Shown: piece by piece, positions 17,465-26,026 of the stretch | How the letters are laid out: each line of letters opens with the position of its first letter | Position numbering within the stretch: the stretch's first letter is position 1 | DNA from: Bacillus_BD sp963708895 | GTDB lineage: Bacteria > Bacillota > Bacilli > Bacillales > Cytobacillaceae | Direction of reading: 5' to 3' | NCBI GenBank assembly: GCA_963708895.1 | Contig: CAVPUE010000009.1 | Location: 1-64,000, forward strand | Length of the DNA stretch: 64,000 nt | Translations under genes and position numbers: made by a program | Notes under the pieces: generated by a model | Database searches by the model: none | What the model was told of the DNA's origin: nothing | Seen by the model: only the letters and a program-made list of their open reading frames with translations

Positions 17465-18703
17465 ATGGGAAAAGCACTTATTATCGGGGCTGGTGGCGTG
17501 GCTTCAGTTGCTGCTCACAAATGTGTTCAAAACAGCGAGGTATTTGAGGAGATTTGTATTGCAAGCCGTACAAAATCTAAATGTGATGCGTTAAAGGAAA
17601 AACTTGATGGTGGAAAAACAAAAATTACAACAGCACAAGTTGATGCAGATAATGTAGATGAATTAATCGCGTTAATCGAAGAAGTAAAGCCAGATATTGT
17701 CATGAACTTAGCTTTACCATATCAAGATTTAACGATTATGGACGCTTGTCTTGCAACAAAGACACACTATATGGACACAGCAAACTATGAGCCAGAAGAT
17801 ACAGCAAAATTTGAATATAAATGGCAATGGGCATACCGCGAGCGCTTTGAAGAAGCTGGAATTACGGCTCTTCTAGGAAGTGGATTTGACCCAGGTGTAA
17901 CAAGCGTATTCTCTGCTTATGCACTTAAACACTACTTTGATGAAATTGAATATATCGATATCCTTGACTGTAACGCAGGAGATCATGGCTATCCTTTTGC
18001 AACAAACTTTAACCCGGAAATCAATATTCGCGAAGTTTCCGCAAACGGAAGATACTGGGAAAATGGTAATTGGATCGAAACAAAACCAATGGAAATCAAA
18101 CGCGTTTATGACTTCCCTGAAATTGGCGAGAAAGACATGTATTTATTATATCATGAGGAACTTGAATCTCTTGCCCAAAACATCACAGGAATTAAACGTA
18201 TCCGTTTCTTTATGACATTTGGTGAAAGCTATCTAACTCACCTTAAATGTCTTGAAAATGTTGGAATGACATCTATTGAACCGATTGAGTTTGAAGGAAA
18301 GCAAATTATTCCCCTTCAATTCTTGAAGGCCGTTCTACCAGATCCATCTTCCCTTGGACCTCGTACAAAAGGAAAAACAAACATTGGTTGTATCTTCAAA
18401 GGGAAAAAGGACGGAAAAGATAAAACTTATTATGTTTACAATATTTGTGACCATGAAGCATGTTATAGAGAAGTTGGTTCTCAAGCCGTTTCATACACAA
18501 CTGGTGTTCCAGCAATGATTGGTGCATCGATGATTTTAACTGGAAAATGGAACAAACCAGGCGTTCACAATATGGAAGAATTTGATCCAGATCCATTCAT
18601 GGAAGCATTAAATAAATGGGGACTTCCATGGAAGGAAAGCTTCAATCCTGAACTTGTTGATAACGAGCCTATTAAAGAAAGTAATCCGGAGCCTGTACGT
18701 TAA
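17465..18703 (+). CDS. Carboxynorspermidine/saccharopine dehydrogenase-like protein
   Basis: Protein of 412 residues of the saccharopine-dehydrogenase family, specifically like carboxynorspermidine (carboxyspermidine) dehydrogenase. The NAD(P)-binding motif GAGGVA follows the first strand; GSGFDPGVTSVF and YVYNICDHEACYREVGSQAV are typical. It would join aspartate semialdehyde to a diamine reductively. AGGAG lies eight bases before ATG 17465. It overlaps the next gene by one base (TAATG); that gene supplies the decarboxylase, so the pair forms an S-adenosylmethionine-independent polyamine route. Confidence 0.9.
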   Translation: MGKALIIGAGGVASVAAHKCVQNSEVFEEICIASRTKSKCDALKEKLDGGKTKITTAQVDADNVDELIALIEEVKPDIVMNLALPYQDLTIMDACLATKTHYMDTANYEPEDTAKFEYKWQWAYRERFEEAGITALLGSGFDPGVTSVFSAYALKHYFDEIEYIDILDCNAGDHGYPFATNFNPEINIREVSANGRYWENGNWIETKPMEIKRVYDFPEIGEKDMYLLYHEELESLAQNITGIKRIRFFMTFGESYLTHLKCLENVGMTSIEPIEFEGKQIIPLQFLKAVLPDPSSLGPRTKGKTNIGCIFKGKKDGKDKTYYVYNICDHEACYREVGSQAVSYTTGVPAMIGASMILTGKWNKPGVHNMEEFDPDPFMEALNKWGLPWKESFNPELVDNEPIKESNPEPVR

Positions 18704-19830
18704 TGCGTTTTGAAGAGTTACCAACACCATGTTATGTAGTCGATGAAGGTCTTATTGAAAAAAACCTACAAATCCTAGACGGAGTTATGAAACGGACAGG
18801 ATGTAAGATTATCTTAGCGCAAAAGGCATTTTCCATGACCACGCTGTATCCACTAATTGGAGAGTACTTATGTGGTACAACAGCAAGTGGCTTATATGAA
18901 GCACGACTAGGTTATGAGCAAATGGGCAAAGAGAATCATGTCTTTGCCCCCGCTTACCGCGAAGATGAAATAGATGAAATTATTTCCATTTGTGACCATA
19001 TTATTTTTAACTCCTTCTCACAATTAGAGAAGTTTAAGGAAAAGGCCCTCAAAGCTGGTAAAAAAGTGGGCTTGCGCATTAATCCAGAGTGTTCAACCCA
19101 AGTTGGACACGAGATTTATGACCCATGTTCGATTGGGTCACGGTTTGGTGAAACGATCAAGAATTTCCGTCCTGATCTACTTGATGGTGTTTCAGGACTA
19201 CACTTCCATACACTTTGTCAGCAAAACTCTGATGATTTAGAGACAACTCTTCATGCAGTTGAAGAGAAATTCGGCGAGTGGCTTCCGCAAATGGAATGGA
19301 TCAACTTTGGCGGCGGTCATCATATTACGAGAGAAGACTATGATATCCCTCGTCTTGAAGCTTGTATTAAAAGAATGCAGGAAAAGTACGGCTTAGAGGT
19401 TTATCTTGAGCCAGGAGAGGCTGTTGCTCTTAATGCTGGATATCTCGTTACATCTGTACTTGATATCCATGAAAACTGTATGGAAATTGCCATTCTTGAC
19501 ACATCTGCAACTTGCCATATGCCTGATGTGTTAGAAATGCCCTATCGTCCCCCATTACTCGAGTCAGGCGAAGCAGGAGAAAAACCATACACATATCGAC
19601 TTGGTGGGCAAACTTGTCTAACTGGTGATATCATTGGCGATTATTCCTTTGATCAACCTTTAAAAAGTGGAGACCGATTAGTATTTGCTGATATGGCTAT
19701 TTACTCAATGGTAAAAACGACCACTTTTAACGGAATGCCATTACCAACCATTGCCGTTCAAGATCAAGATGGAAATTGTCGCATCGTTTATCAACCTAAT
19801 TATCAAGATTTTAGGATGAGACTTGCTTAA
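18703..19830 (+). CDS. nspC: Carboxynorspermidine decarboxylase
   Basis: PLP-dependent fold-III decarboxylase of 375 residues. The PLP lysine is in ILAQKAFSM near residue 39, the phosphate-binding glycines in NFGGGHH, and the substrate-site segment DILDTSATCHMPDVLEMPYRP near the C-terminal half includes the family's catalytic acid/cysteine region. It decarboxylates carboxy(nor)spermidine to the polyamine. The start codon overlaps the stop of the upstream dehydrogenase, so the two are co-translated. A strong terminator follows. Confidence 0.92.
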   Translation: MRFEELPTPCYVVDEGLIEKNLQILDGVMKRTGCKIILAQKAFSMTTLYPLIGEYLCGTTASGLYEARLGYEQMGKENHVFAPAYREDEIDEIISICDHIIFNSFSQLEKFKEKALKAGKKVGLRINPECSTQVGHEIYDPCSIGSRFGETIKNFRPDLLDGVSGLHFHTLCQQNSDDLETTLHAVEEKFGEWLPQMEWINFGGGHHITREDYDIPRLEACIKRMQEKYGLEVYLEPGEAVALNAGYLVTSVLDIHENCMEIAILDTSATCHMPDVLEMPYRPPLLESGEAGEKPYTYRLGGQTCLTGDIIGDYSFDQPLKSGDRLVFADMAIYSMVKTTTFNGMPLPTIAVQDQDGNCRIVYQPNYQDFRMRLA

Positions 19831-19843
19831 TTATATGACTAAC

Positions 19844-19880
19844 GGAAAAACAGACTCCAACACCCGGAGTCTATTTTTCC
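19844..19880. terminator. Bidirectional terminator after the polyamine genes
   Basis: Stem ggaaaaacagactcc / ggagtctatttttcc between convergent genes. Confidence 0.85.
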
Positions 19881-19881
19881 A

Positions 19882-20466
19882 TTAGATTCTAATTTTTGCT
19901 ATTAGATCTTCGGGTTTTGCCCTAAACACTGGATATTCAAAATCATTAAGGTTTATTTTTTCTCCATTATAAGTAAAGCCAATTTTAGGTGAAATCCTTT
20001 CCCCTTCAGGACTAACAGCGAATTCTCCTATTTCCTTAATGTCCATTCCCTTTTCTTTCAACCGTTTCAATTCCAAGGGAATATCCTTTATGAGTTTGCT
20101 CGCATATTCTTTCCTTCTTACATCATGAATATCAACGATAAGTGTAACAAAATAGAGATATACGGTTTTAGGGCTATCATAATCAAGAATATAGTTCCCT
20201 ACCTCATCTTCTTCCAGCCTTCCTTCTAAAACCGCTGTATAATCGTCTTTATTCAAAGGAAATAGCCCGTAAATCCCCTTTACACCAGCAGATGTTTTAA
20301 TAATTTTATAGACTTCAGGGTTTCTATCCATAATTAACCTGATATAAGCTGGAGACACATGCCACTCTTTTGGATAGATTTTATCATTTAATAAAACCAT
20401 ACTTTCAATATCTTCTATTCCCGCTATTATAACTCTTTCTTCTAACCCATCATTATTTAGATTCAT
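19882..20466 (-). CDS. GNAT-like acetyltransferase family protein
   Basis: Protein of 194 residues. The central VYLYFVTLIVDIHDVRRKEYASKLIKDI region resembles the beta4-alpha3 core of GNAT acetyltransferases, with the acetyl-CoA loop replaced by VRRKEYASKL. No substrate can be predicted. The start ATG at 20466 is supported by a purine-rich AGGTAAAGAA upstream. It stands alone. Confidence 0.6.
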   Translation of the reverse strand: MNLNNDGLEERVIIAGIEDIESMVLLNDKIYPKEWHVSPAYIRLIMDRNPEVYKIIKTSAGVKGIYGLFPLNKDDYTAVLEGRLEEDEVGNYILDYDSPKTVYLYFVTLIVDIHDVRRKEYASKLIKDIPLELKRLKEKGMDIKEIGEFAVSPEGERISPKIGFTYNGEKINLNDFEYPVFRAKPEDLIAKIRI

Positions 20467-20659
20467 TTTCTTTACCTCGACTTAATATATTCCAACTATG
20501 TAACAAATCATCTCATATCAATCTATCTATTATAGTGCCCATTCTCATTTAGATTATAAGCTCATCTCCAACTTTTATTATATATATATATTATTGGAGG
20601 GTGATAAAATTGTATATACATGTTGTTATCCGTCGATTGTCTTCACCCTAGGGATATTT

Positions 20660-20883
20660 CATTTCTACTGCCGTTTCCCCAAAAACAAGTGCAACCCAGG
20701 CTGGCTTATTATATGAAGCACACGGCAGAATTGCTGACTTAATAGTACTTATGACCTATTAATGGAGGTATCGTAATGGTAAAGGATTATAACCTAGGTG
20801 GCATTAGTTACTGGACGTTAGATTATCCCTATCCACAAAACTGGGCATTACTAGACGATAATTTTACAATTAGAAAATATTAA
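20660..20883 (+). pseudogene. Remnant of a glycoside hydrolase family 18 gene (YaaH/SleL-like)
   Basis: Two pieces of a GH18 domain are visible. The first reads AVSPKTSATQAGLLYEAHGR then IADLIVLMTY and stops; the second (20776-20883) reads YNLGGISYWTLDYPYPQNWA to KY and a stop. These are consecutive in spore-cortex/LysM chitinase-like enzymes, but the part carrying the active-site region and the 50 or so residues between the pieces is gone. GGAGG before the second ATG is probably fortuitous. Confidence 0.65.
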
Positions 20884-20891
20884 TTGAGGCA

Positions 20892-20935
20892 GCCCAACTA
20901 AGTTCAAAGTTAAAAACATTGAACTTAGTTGGCTT
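20892..20935 (+). terminator. Terminator after the GH18 remnant
   Basis: Long stem gcccaactaagttcaa / ttgaacttagttggc with a short loop. It is probably the original terminator of the lost hydrolase gene. Confidence 0.75.
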
Positions 20936-21185
20936 AAAAGAAAACACTATATTAGTAGTCATGAATAAAAATACAATGGCACATATATTCCACAATTCTA
21001 ATTATTCAGAAAAGTATAATTACCCAAAATAAAGTGTGCAATTTTATCTTTAAGAAGCGAGCTCCTCGAGGGTAAGTTTATAGTGGGAAATATTCCCTAT
21101 TACATGGAGGAGAGAAGAATCAAGCAAAAGATGATAAAATAGGAATTATATAAAGTTATAAATTGAGTATAAAGGGAGGTTAAAC

Positions 21186-22697
21186 GTGAATATACATCAT
21201 CCACCTGACTATTCATCTGTCCCACAAGACAATGCTATCTTAGAGAATTACGGGATAAATGAACTAAACTTTGAATCAATAAAAAAGTATCGGGAAAGGT
21301 TTTCCGCTCTTAAACCCAATCATCCTTGGAACGGGTTGGAAATGAAGGAGTTTTTATATAAGATCGGTGCGTGGGGAAAGGTACGAAATACGAATAAGGA
21401 AGGTTTGACTGTTGCCGGTTTATTAATGTTTAGTGAAGAACGGATTATTACAGAGGTCTTGCCGCAATACTTCCTAGAGTATCGAGAAAACCTGGAGGAA
21501 ACACTGTTTGAAGATTGGTCGAAGCGCTTTACCTCACAGGATGGAACGTGGTCGGGCAATGTATTTGACTTTTACTTTAAAGCAAGTACGGATATAAGTC
21601 ATGATTTTCATGCTTTATATCCGAATGATCGTTGGACTCAAGCTGATGGGACTGCCGCTCTATCGTGCTTACATGAATCCCTAATCAATGCATTAGTTCA
21701 TGCTGATTATTACGGTGAAGGTGGAATTGTCATTGAAAAAGAAATGGATTTATTACGTTTTTCGAATCCAGGTCTTCTCCGTGTCCCTGTAGAACAGGCT
21801 CTAGAAGGCAATATAAGCAATCTCCGTAACCCTAATCTCTTTAAAATGTTTATTTTAATTGGACTTTGTAAAAGAACGGGTTCTGGGCTAAAAGGCATCA
21901 AAATAACCTGGGCAAGTTATGGAGAGAATGCTTTCGATTTAATCCAAGATCCAACGTCAGAACGTACAATCCTCACTTTATATGCTAAACAAGACGTACT
22001 GTATAAAGAACGACCAGAAGAAGTGACAGAAAACAACCTTTCATTATTTCCCAAAGAAGACGAGTTATTTCTAGCGAATTTTGACGATATAGAGAGCTCC
22101 TATAATAACGAAACAGACTCCATGAATAGTGAAGTTGAAAATACGAACTCCTATAATAAGGATGATAACTCTATTAATAACGAGTTTAACTCCTATAATA
22201 ACGAAGATAACTCCATGAATAACGAGTTTAACTCCTATAATAACGTTGATAGCTCCTATAATAACGAAGAGAGCTCCATGAATAGTGAAGTTGAAAATAT
22301 GAACTCCTATAATAACGTGCAACAGGCAGATATTAGCGAACAGGCAGATATTATCATAAATGATTCAGAAGATGAAGATCACGAAGGAGAAGCAAGCCAA
22401 TCATTATCACAACTATCACCAAAGGAAATAGAAGAAAAGTTATGGGAAATATCTGAGCTTGCTAGAAGAAAAAAACGATTAGCCCCAGCTGTCATGGAAG
22501 AAATAATTGTGAGTCTTTGTGCTCAGAAAACTTTAATGTTAAGAGAATTAGCATATTTATTAGACCGAACTCCTGATGGCTTAAGAAATAACTATTTAGC
22601 AAAGTTACTGGATAAAGGAAAGATAAGACTAAAATATCCAAACCAAGTGAATCATCCAAAGCAGGCCTATATCATTGTTAAGCAGAAGGAAAAGTAA
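21186..22697 (+). CDS. RecG/Schlafen-like ATPase-domain protein with heptad-repeat linker
   Basis: Protein of 503 residues starting at GTG behind AAAGGGAGG. Residues 1-280 match the GHKL-type ATPase half of AlbA_2/Schlafen-like 'RecG-like' regulators: LHESLINALVHADYYG is the N-box-like segment and FSNPG the next motif. The AlbA_2 domain that normally precedes NKILENYG is absent, so the protein is N-terminally short. Residues about 305-380 are low-complexity N/S/Y/E repeats. The C-terminus (about 405-503) is a winged helix with the usual TLMLRELAYLLDRTPDGLR segment. Such proteins are often in mobile or defence contexts; function here is unknown. Confidence 0.75.
   Translation: MNIHHPPDYSSVPQDNAILENYGINELNFESIKKYRERFSALKPNHPWNGLEMKEFLYKIGAWGKVRNTNKEGLTVAGLLMFSEERIITEVLPQYFLEYRENLEETLFEDWSKRFTSQDGTWSGNVFDFYFKASTDISHDFHALYPNDRWTQADGTAALSCLHESLINALVHADYYGEGGIVIEKEMDLLRFSNPGLLRVPVEQALEGNISNLRNPNLFKMFILIGLCKRTGSGLKGIKITWASYGENAFDLIQDPTSERTILTLYAKQDVLYKERPEEVTENNLSLFPKEDELFLANFDDIESSYNNETDSMNSEVENTNSYNKDDNSINNEFNSYNNEDNSMNNEFNSYNNVDSSYNNEESSMNSEVENMNSYNNVQQADISEQADIIINDSEDEDHEGEASQSLSQLSPKEIEEKLWEISELARRKKRLAPAVMEEIIVSLCAQKTLMLRELAYLLDRTPDGLRNNYLAKLLDKGKIRLKYPNQVNHPKQAYIIVKQKEK
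22098..22325 (+). repeat. Tandem 21-bp coding repeats (heptapeptide units)
   Basis: Ten consecutive units of mostly 21 bases (two of 30) begin with tcctataataa or tccatgaataa. They encode units such as SYNNEDN, SMNNEFN, SYNNVDS and SMNSEVENMN. Unit copies are near-identical and in frame, so the array can change length by slippage without breaking the gene. Confidence 0.9.
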
Positions 22698-22844
22698 AGT
22701 CATATCCTTTCATTAATAATAATTATCTGGATAATATAGAAAAGGCTGAAATATACAGATATAAATTGTATATTTCAGCCTTTAATTGAATTTTTATTCA
22801 TATGTTTCTCAGAAACATATAAAAAACTCACTCAGATCCGATAC

Positions 22845-22877
22845 GATGAACCGTACCATAAGTAAGTGCGGTTTTTA
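22845..22877 (+). repeat. rlmH-3'-end-like repeat, inverted copy
   Basis: Contains gaaccgtaccataagtaag followed by tgcggttttta. The coding-strand end of rlmH reads gaaccgtaccataaataga then tgcggttttta, so about 28 of 31 positions agree. It is in the opposite orientation to rlmH, 37 kb away, in a patch full of gene remnants. Confidence 0.75.
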
Positions 22878-22878
22878 A

Positions 22879-23023
22879 TAAGGACTACCTAGAACGTTGG
22901 TTTAATCCTGTTTTAGGTGGTTTATTTTATATGCCAAAATGTGGTCATCGTCTACTACAATACAATCATTTCATTCTGGAACGTAACTACCATAAAGACT
23001 TTTATCCTTTATATCATCTATAA
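22879..23023 (+). pseudogene. Unidentified ORF fragment next to the rlmH-like repeat
   Basis: A frame reads KDYLERWFNPVLGGLFYMPK then CGHRLLQYNHFILERNYHKD and ends at TAA. It has no start codon signal and begins immediately after the repeat, so it appears truncated on its 5' side. I do not recognise the family. Confidence 0.35.
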
Positions 23024-23254
23024 TTCCAAAGTCGTGAACTAACGGCACTGATTATTCCTCCAATTTCAAAATAACCTTGTTTAAAATCCTTAAAATCATC
23101 AATGTGCTTTTCTAAAATCGCTTCTAAAATATCTAACTCTAGTGCTTGATACCCATGAACAGCAATATTTCTGTTAAGTTAGTAGGTTTACCATCGTATA
23201 TACCTTATGAATTCGGTTAATACAACGTTCAATTGTAGCGACTTTATTTAACAT
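23018..23254 (-). pseudogene. HepT-like (DUF86, HEPN) toxin remnant
   Basis: The minus strand starts MLNKVATIERCINRIHKVYT, as in HepT-type HEPN proteins, then breaks. After a deletion of roughly 50 codons it resumes, in a different frame, with NRNIAVHGYQALELDILEAI and LEKHIDDFKDFKQ. RNIAVH fits the R-x4-H catalytic motif of HEPN ribonucleases. The middle helices are missing and the frame is interrupted by a TAA. A partner MNT nucleotidyltransferase is not visible. Confidence 0.65.
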
Positions 23255-23528
23255 AATATCACACAATGAATTTCTTCCTTTTTATAGAGTATATTAGTCT
23301 ATGAATCTGTCGAATCCTACTAAACTGTGAATCTACTTCTAGTTTCGTTAGTCCAGATTCGATTATTGCAATCATTGTTAGACAAAAATTACGGCTAAAC
23401 TGTAAATTATATGGGGATTCTATTCCATATATGCAGGAATTTGATTGATAGTTTTTATAGAATTTATTTTTCCATATGCTAGAATAAAGACAAATCTTGA
23501 ACGGACTAATAAAAAGGAGATGGTTCAT

Positions 23529-24170
23529 TTGTTGAATATTAACCAATATCGGAGAGAATTTGCAATAACGCTTTTTATCCTTATAAGCCTGATCATCCCA
23601 TTTGCTGGTTTAAATTACCTGAATATTGAAATTTTTAATATTGGTTTTAACCCGGTTGATTTTATATTAAAGCCATTCATGATCATCCCAGTTACAAGTC
23701 TCTTACTAGCATTATTAACAGAATGGACAATCCATGCCGTTAAGTATATTAAAAATCTAAAACTTTCTATTAAGAAAAGGTATGGTCACATTTCCATTAA
23801 GATTGTTAAAAAGAATTTACCTATTACAATCATTGATGAAAATTATTTTAATGAAGAATTCCAAAAGGAAAATATGATCATCGTTGATATGCGGATAAAA
23901 GATCATAAATCATTATCATTTCATGATGATTTAAACGTGTTGAAACTTTTTAGATATGACCAGCATTTAAATATCTCTTATTTACTAGACAGGGCAAATT
24001 CCCTTATCCAAGACACTGCCTTGAAAAACAAACCGATTACCTTCATTGTTGATGGAAATAAAGAAAGAAATCGAACGATATCGAAAGTATGGCTCAGATT
24101 GATTTGTAATCCTCACTCCAAGTCAGCAGATGATGATATTCATACGTTATTAGGTGCTATGCAGGCATAG
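23529..24170 (+). CDS. Membrane protein of unknown function
   Basis: About 213 residues. Two hydrophobic helices (about 12-32 and 48-70) are followed by a soluble domain of ~140 residues with alternating strands and helices (IDENYFNEEFQKENMIIVDM, FIVDGNKERNRTISKVWLRL). Start inferred as TTG 23529 with GGAG nine bases upstream; ATG 23520 sits directly on the Shine-Dalgarno site. I do not recognise the family. It has no operon partner. Confidence 0.55.
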   Translation: MLNINQYRREFAITLFILISLIIPFAGLNYLNIEIFNIGFNPVDFILKPFMIIPVTSLLLALLTEWTIHAVKYIKNLKLSIKKRYGHISIKIVKKNLPITIIDENYFNEEFQKENMIIVDMRIKDHKSLSFHDDLNVLKLFRYDQHLNISYLLDRANSLIQDTALKNKPITFIVDGNKERNRTISKVWLRLICNPHSKSADDDIHTLLGAMQA

Positions 24171-24424
24171 TGGCAGCACCCGCTATTTATAGTACGAATC
24201 CATTTTAAACCTTTTATTTTCCCTGCCTTTTTATAGATGATAATTTGAATAATCTATTTTCCAATCCCTTTTCCTGATCAAAAAAACCTGTATTTCCCTT
24301 GCTTTTAAGGTTCCCTAACTGTCTTTTTCATACAGAAATTTCAATTTCCCCTAAAAAACTTTAAATATATTTGAATAATCTGACAAAATACGACAGAATT
24401 ATTACCTTTAAACTAGTAAAATAC

Positions 24425-24475
24425 TAATAACATGATATCTAATAACATGATAAAATGTTGATTAGTAAATACTAA
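24425..24475 (+). promoter_or_regulatory. Direct repeats and palindrome upstream of the L,D-transpeptidase gene
   Basis: The sequence ctaataacatgata occurs twice in tandem, followed by the palindrome attagta-aa-tactaat. This is the most structured part of the 360-base gap 24171-24530, which otherwise holds no gene. It may be an operator; no regulator is assigned. Confidence 0.4.
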
Positions 24476-24530
24476 TATTAAATGGTATGGCTATCGAAGG
24501 GGTAGCTTTAAGGTATATGGGGGGATTGGA

Positions 24531-25967
24531 ATGGGAAATGCTGTAAGGGAATCAGTTCATGAGAACGACAAAAAACATAAAAAATGGTACAAAAGTTGGA
24601 AAATCATTACACCTAGTATCATTGTTTTACTCGCAATCGTATTCGGGGCAATCGGCTTCTATCAAGTAAACCACTTTAATGCCAATATTACGATTAATGG
24701 CATTAAGGTTGGTGGGTTAACGTCTGATCAAGCACTAAGTAATTTAAAAAATGCTATTTTAAAAAATGATGTCTACTTGGGACAAGAGCTAATTGTAAAT
24801 GGCAAAGATACAGAGATGGGATTTTCCGATCAAGATCTGCCTGCAATTGAAAAATTATTAAAAAGACAACAAACCTTTTTACCCTCTTCTAAGACTGAAA
24901 ATTACTCTTTAAAGCCTAGTAACAGCGATCAAAATAGTAGTCAAGATTTGAAAAAACAAGTCGAAACAAAACTTTCGGAGCTAAACCAAGGATTAAAACC
25001 ACCACAAGATGCTAAGGCTATTTTAGAAAATGGTAAAATTACCGTTACCAAAAGTGCGGAAGGCGAGCAATATGATGTAGCTAGGCTATTACAGGAATAT
25101 GAAAAGCAAGAACATGCTAGCGAAATCCATCTAAATCCGATATTACTAGAACCGCTTAAAGAAGACAGCGAAGTCGTTAAAAATGAAGAGAAAAAACTTC
25201 AAGCACTCCTACAACATACCGTTGATTATAAAGTCCAAGATCAAGCATTCCCATTAAAGGGTAGTGATCTAATTAAAAATGCATCTGTGAATAAAGACTT
25301 AAAGGTAACCATTAATACAGACGGGATTAAAGAAAAAATTACTGAAATTAACCAATCACAGTCTACTTTAAATAAGGACTTTACATTTAAGACCCATTCA
25401 GGTTCTACCACATCTGTAAAAGGTGAAGGCTATGGTTGGGAATTAGACATAGAAAAAGAAACCGCAGAGATTGGGCAAGCGTTTGAAAATGGTGAGACAT
25501 CTTTTTCCGCTTCAAACATATCTGGCAAGGGCTGGAATGGCGAAGGTTACGGTTACGGAGTCTTAGCGAACAATGGTATTGGCGATAATTATGCTGAAAT
25601 ATCCATTGCAGAACAGCGTATCTGGATTTATAGAGACGGTAAGCAAGTCTTCACAACCGATGTTGTAACAGGTAACCATAATACTGGTGAAGATACATTA
25701 AAGGGTGTTTGGTATGTCCTCTATAAACGCTCACCTTACGTACTTGAAGGAAGCAGGGCTGGTAGCTCAGCTTATGCTATAGAAGTGAATTATTGGGTTC
25801 CTTTTACCAACAGCGGGCAAGGGTTTCACGACGCTAGTTGGCGATCAAACTGGTCTAAAAATGCCTATATTAGTAATGGATCTGGCGGCTGTGTCAATGT
25901 ATCACCAAGTGTAATGAAGCAAGTATATGATAACCTCAATACGTACGATCCGGTTGTTATTTACTAA
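24531..25967 (+). CDS. L,D-transpeptidase with PG_binding_4 domains
   Basis: Cell-wall cross-linking enzyme of 478 residues. A short cytoplasmic tail and one transmembrane helix (about 27-47) anchor it outside. Two VanW-associated/PG_binding_4 domains fill about 50-340, and a YkuD catalytic domain covers about 350-478. The catalytic cysteine is Cys454 in GSGGCVNVSP, with the conserved histidine in GQGFHDASWR. It makes 3-3 cross-links or similar transfers on peptidoglycan and could give beta-lactam-insensitive cross-linking. GGGGGATT precedes ATG. Confidence 0.92.
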   Translation: MGNAVRESVHENDKKHKKWYKSWKIITPSIIVLLAIVFGAIGFYQVNHFNANITINGIKVGGLTSDQALSNLKNAILKNDVYLGQELIVNGKDTEMGFSDQDLPAIEKLLKRQQTFLPSSKTENYSLKPSNSDQNSSQDLKKQVETKLSELNQGLKPPQDAKAILENGKITVTKSAEGEQYDVARLLQEYEKQEHASEIHLNPILLEPLKEDSEVVKNEEKKLQALLQHTVDYKVQDQAFPLKGSDLIKNASVNKDLKVTINTDGIKEKITEINQSQSTLNKDFTFKTHSGSTTSVKGEGYGWELDIEKETAEIGQAFENGETSFSASNISGKGWNGEGYGYGVLANNGIGDNYAEISIAEQRIWIYRDGKQVFTTDVVTGNHNTGEDTLKGVWYVLYKRSPYVLEGSRAGSSAYAIEVNYWVPFTNSGQGFHDASWRSNWSKNAYISNGSGGCVNVSPSVMKQVYDNLNTYDPVVIY

Positions 25968-25975
25968 GTTACCTA

Positions 25976-26023
25976 AGAGACTAATAGCAGGAAGTCAGTA
26001 CTGACTTCCTGCTATTAGTCTCT
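25976..26023. terminator. 48-bp perfect palindrome between convergent genes
   Basis: Arms of 24 bases (agagactaatagcaggaagt... and its exact complement) meet at agtact with no loop. It lies between the ends of the transpeptidase gene and mqo and probably terminates both. Confidence 0.8.
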
Positions 26024-26026
26024 TCA

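Noticed and set aside
22098..22325. CRISPR-like repeats
   Set aside because: The units are contiguous, in frame, and lack unique spacers; they are coding heptad repeats.
23259..23546. A 95-residue minus-strand ORF
   Set aside because: It overlaps the HepT remnant's promoter side and the start region of the 23529 gene, and has low-complexity composition.
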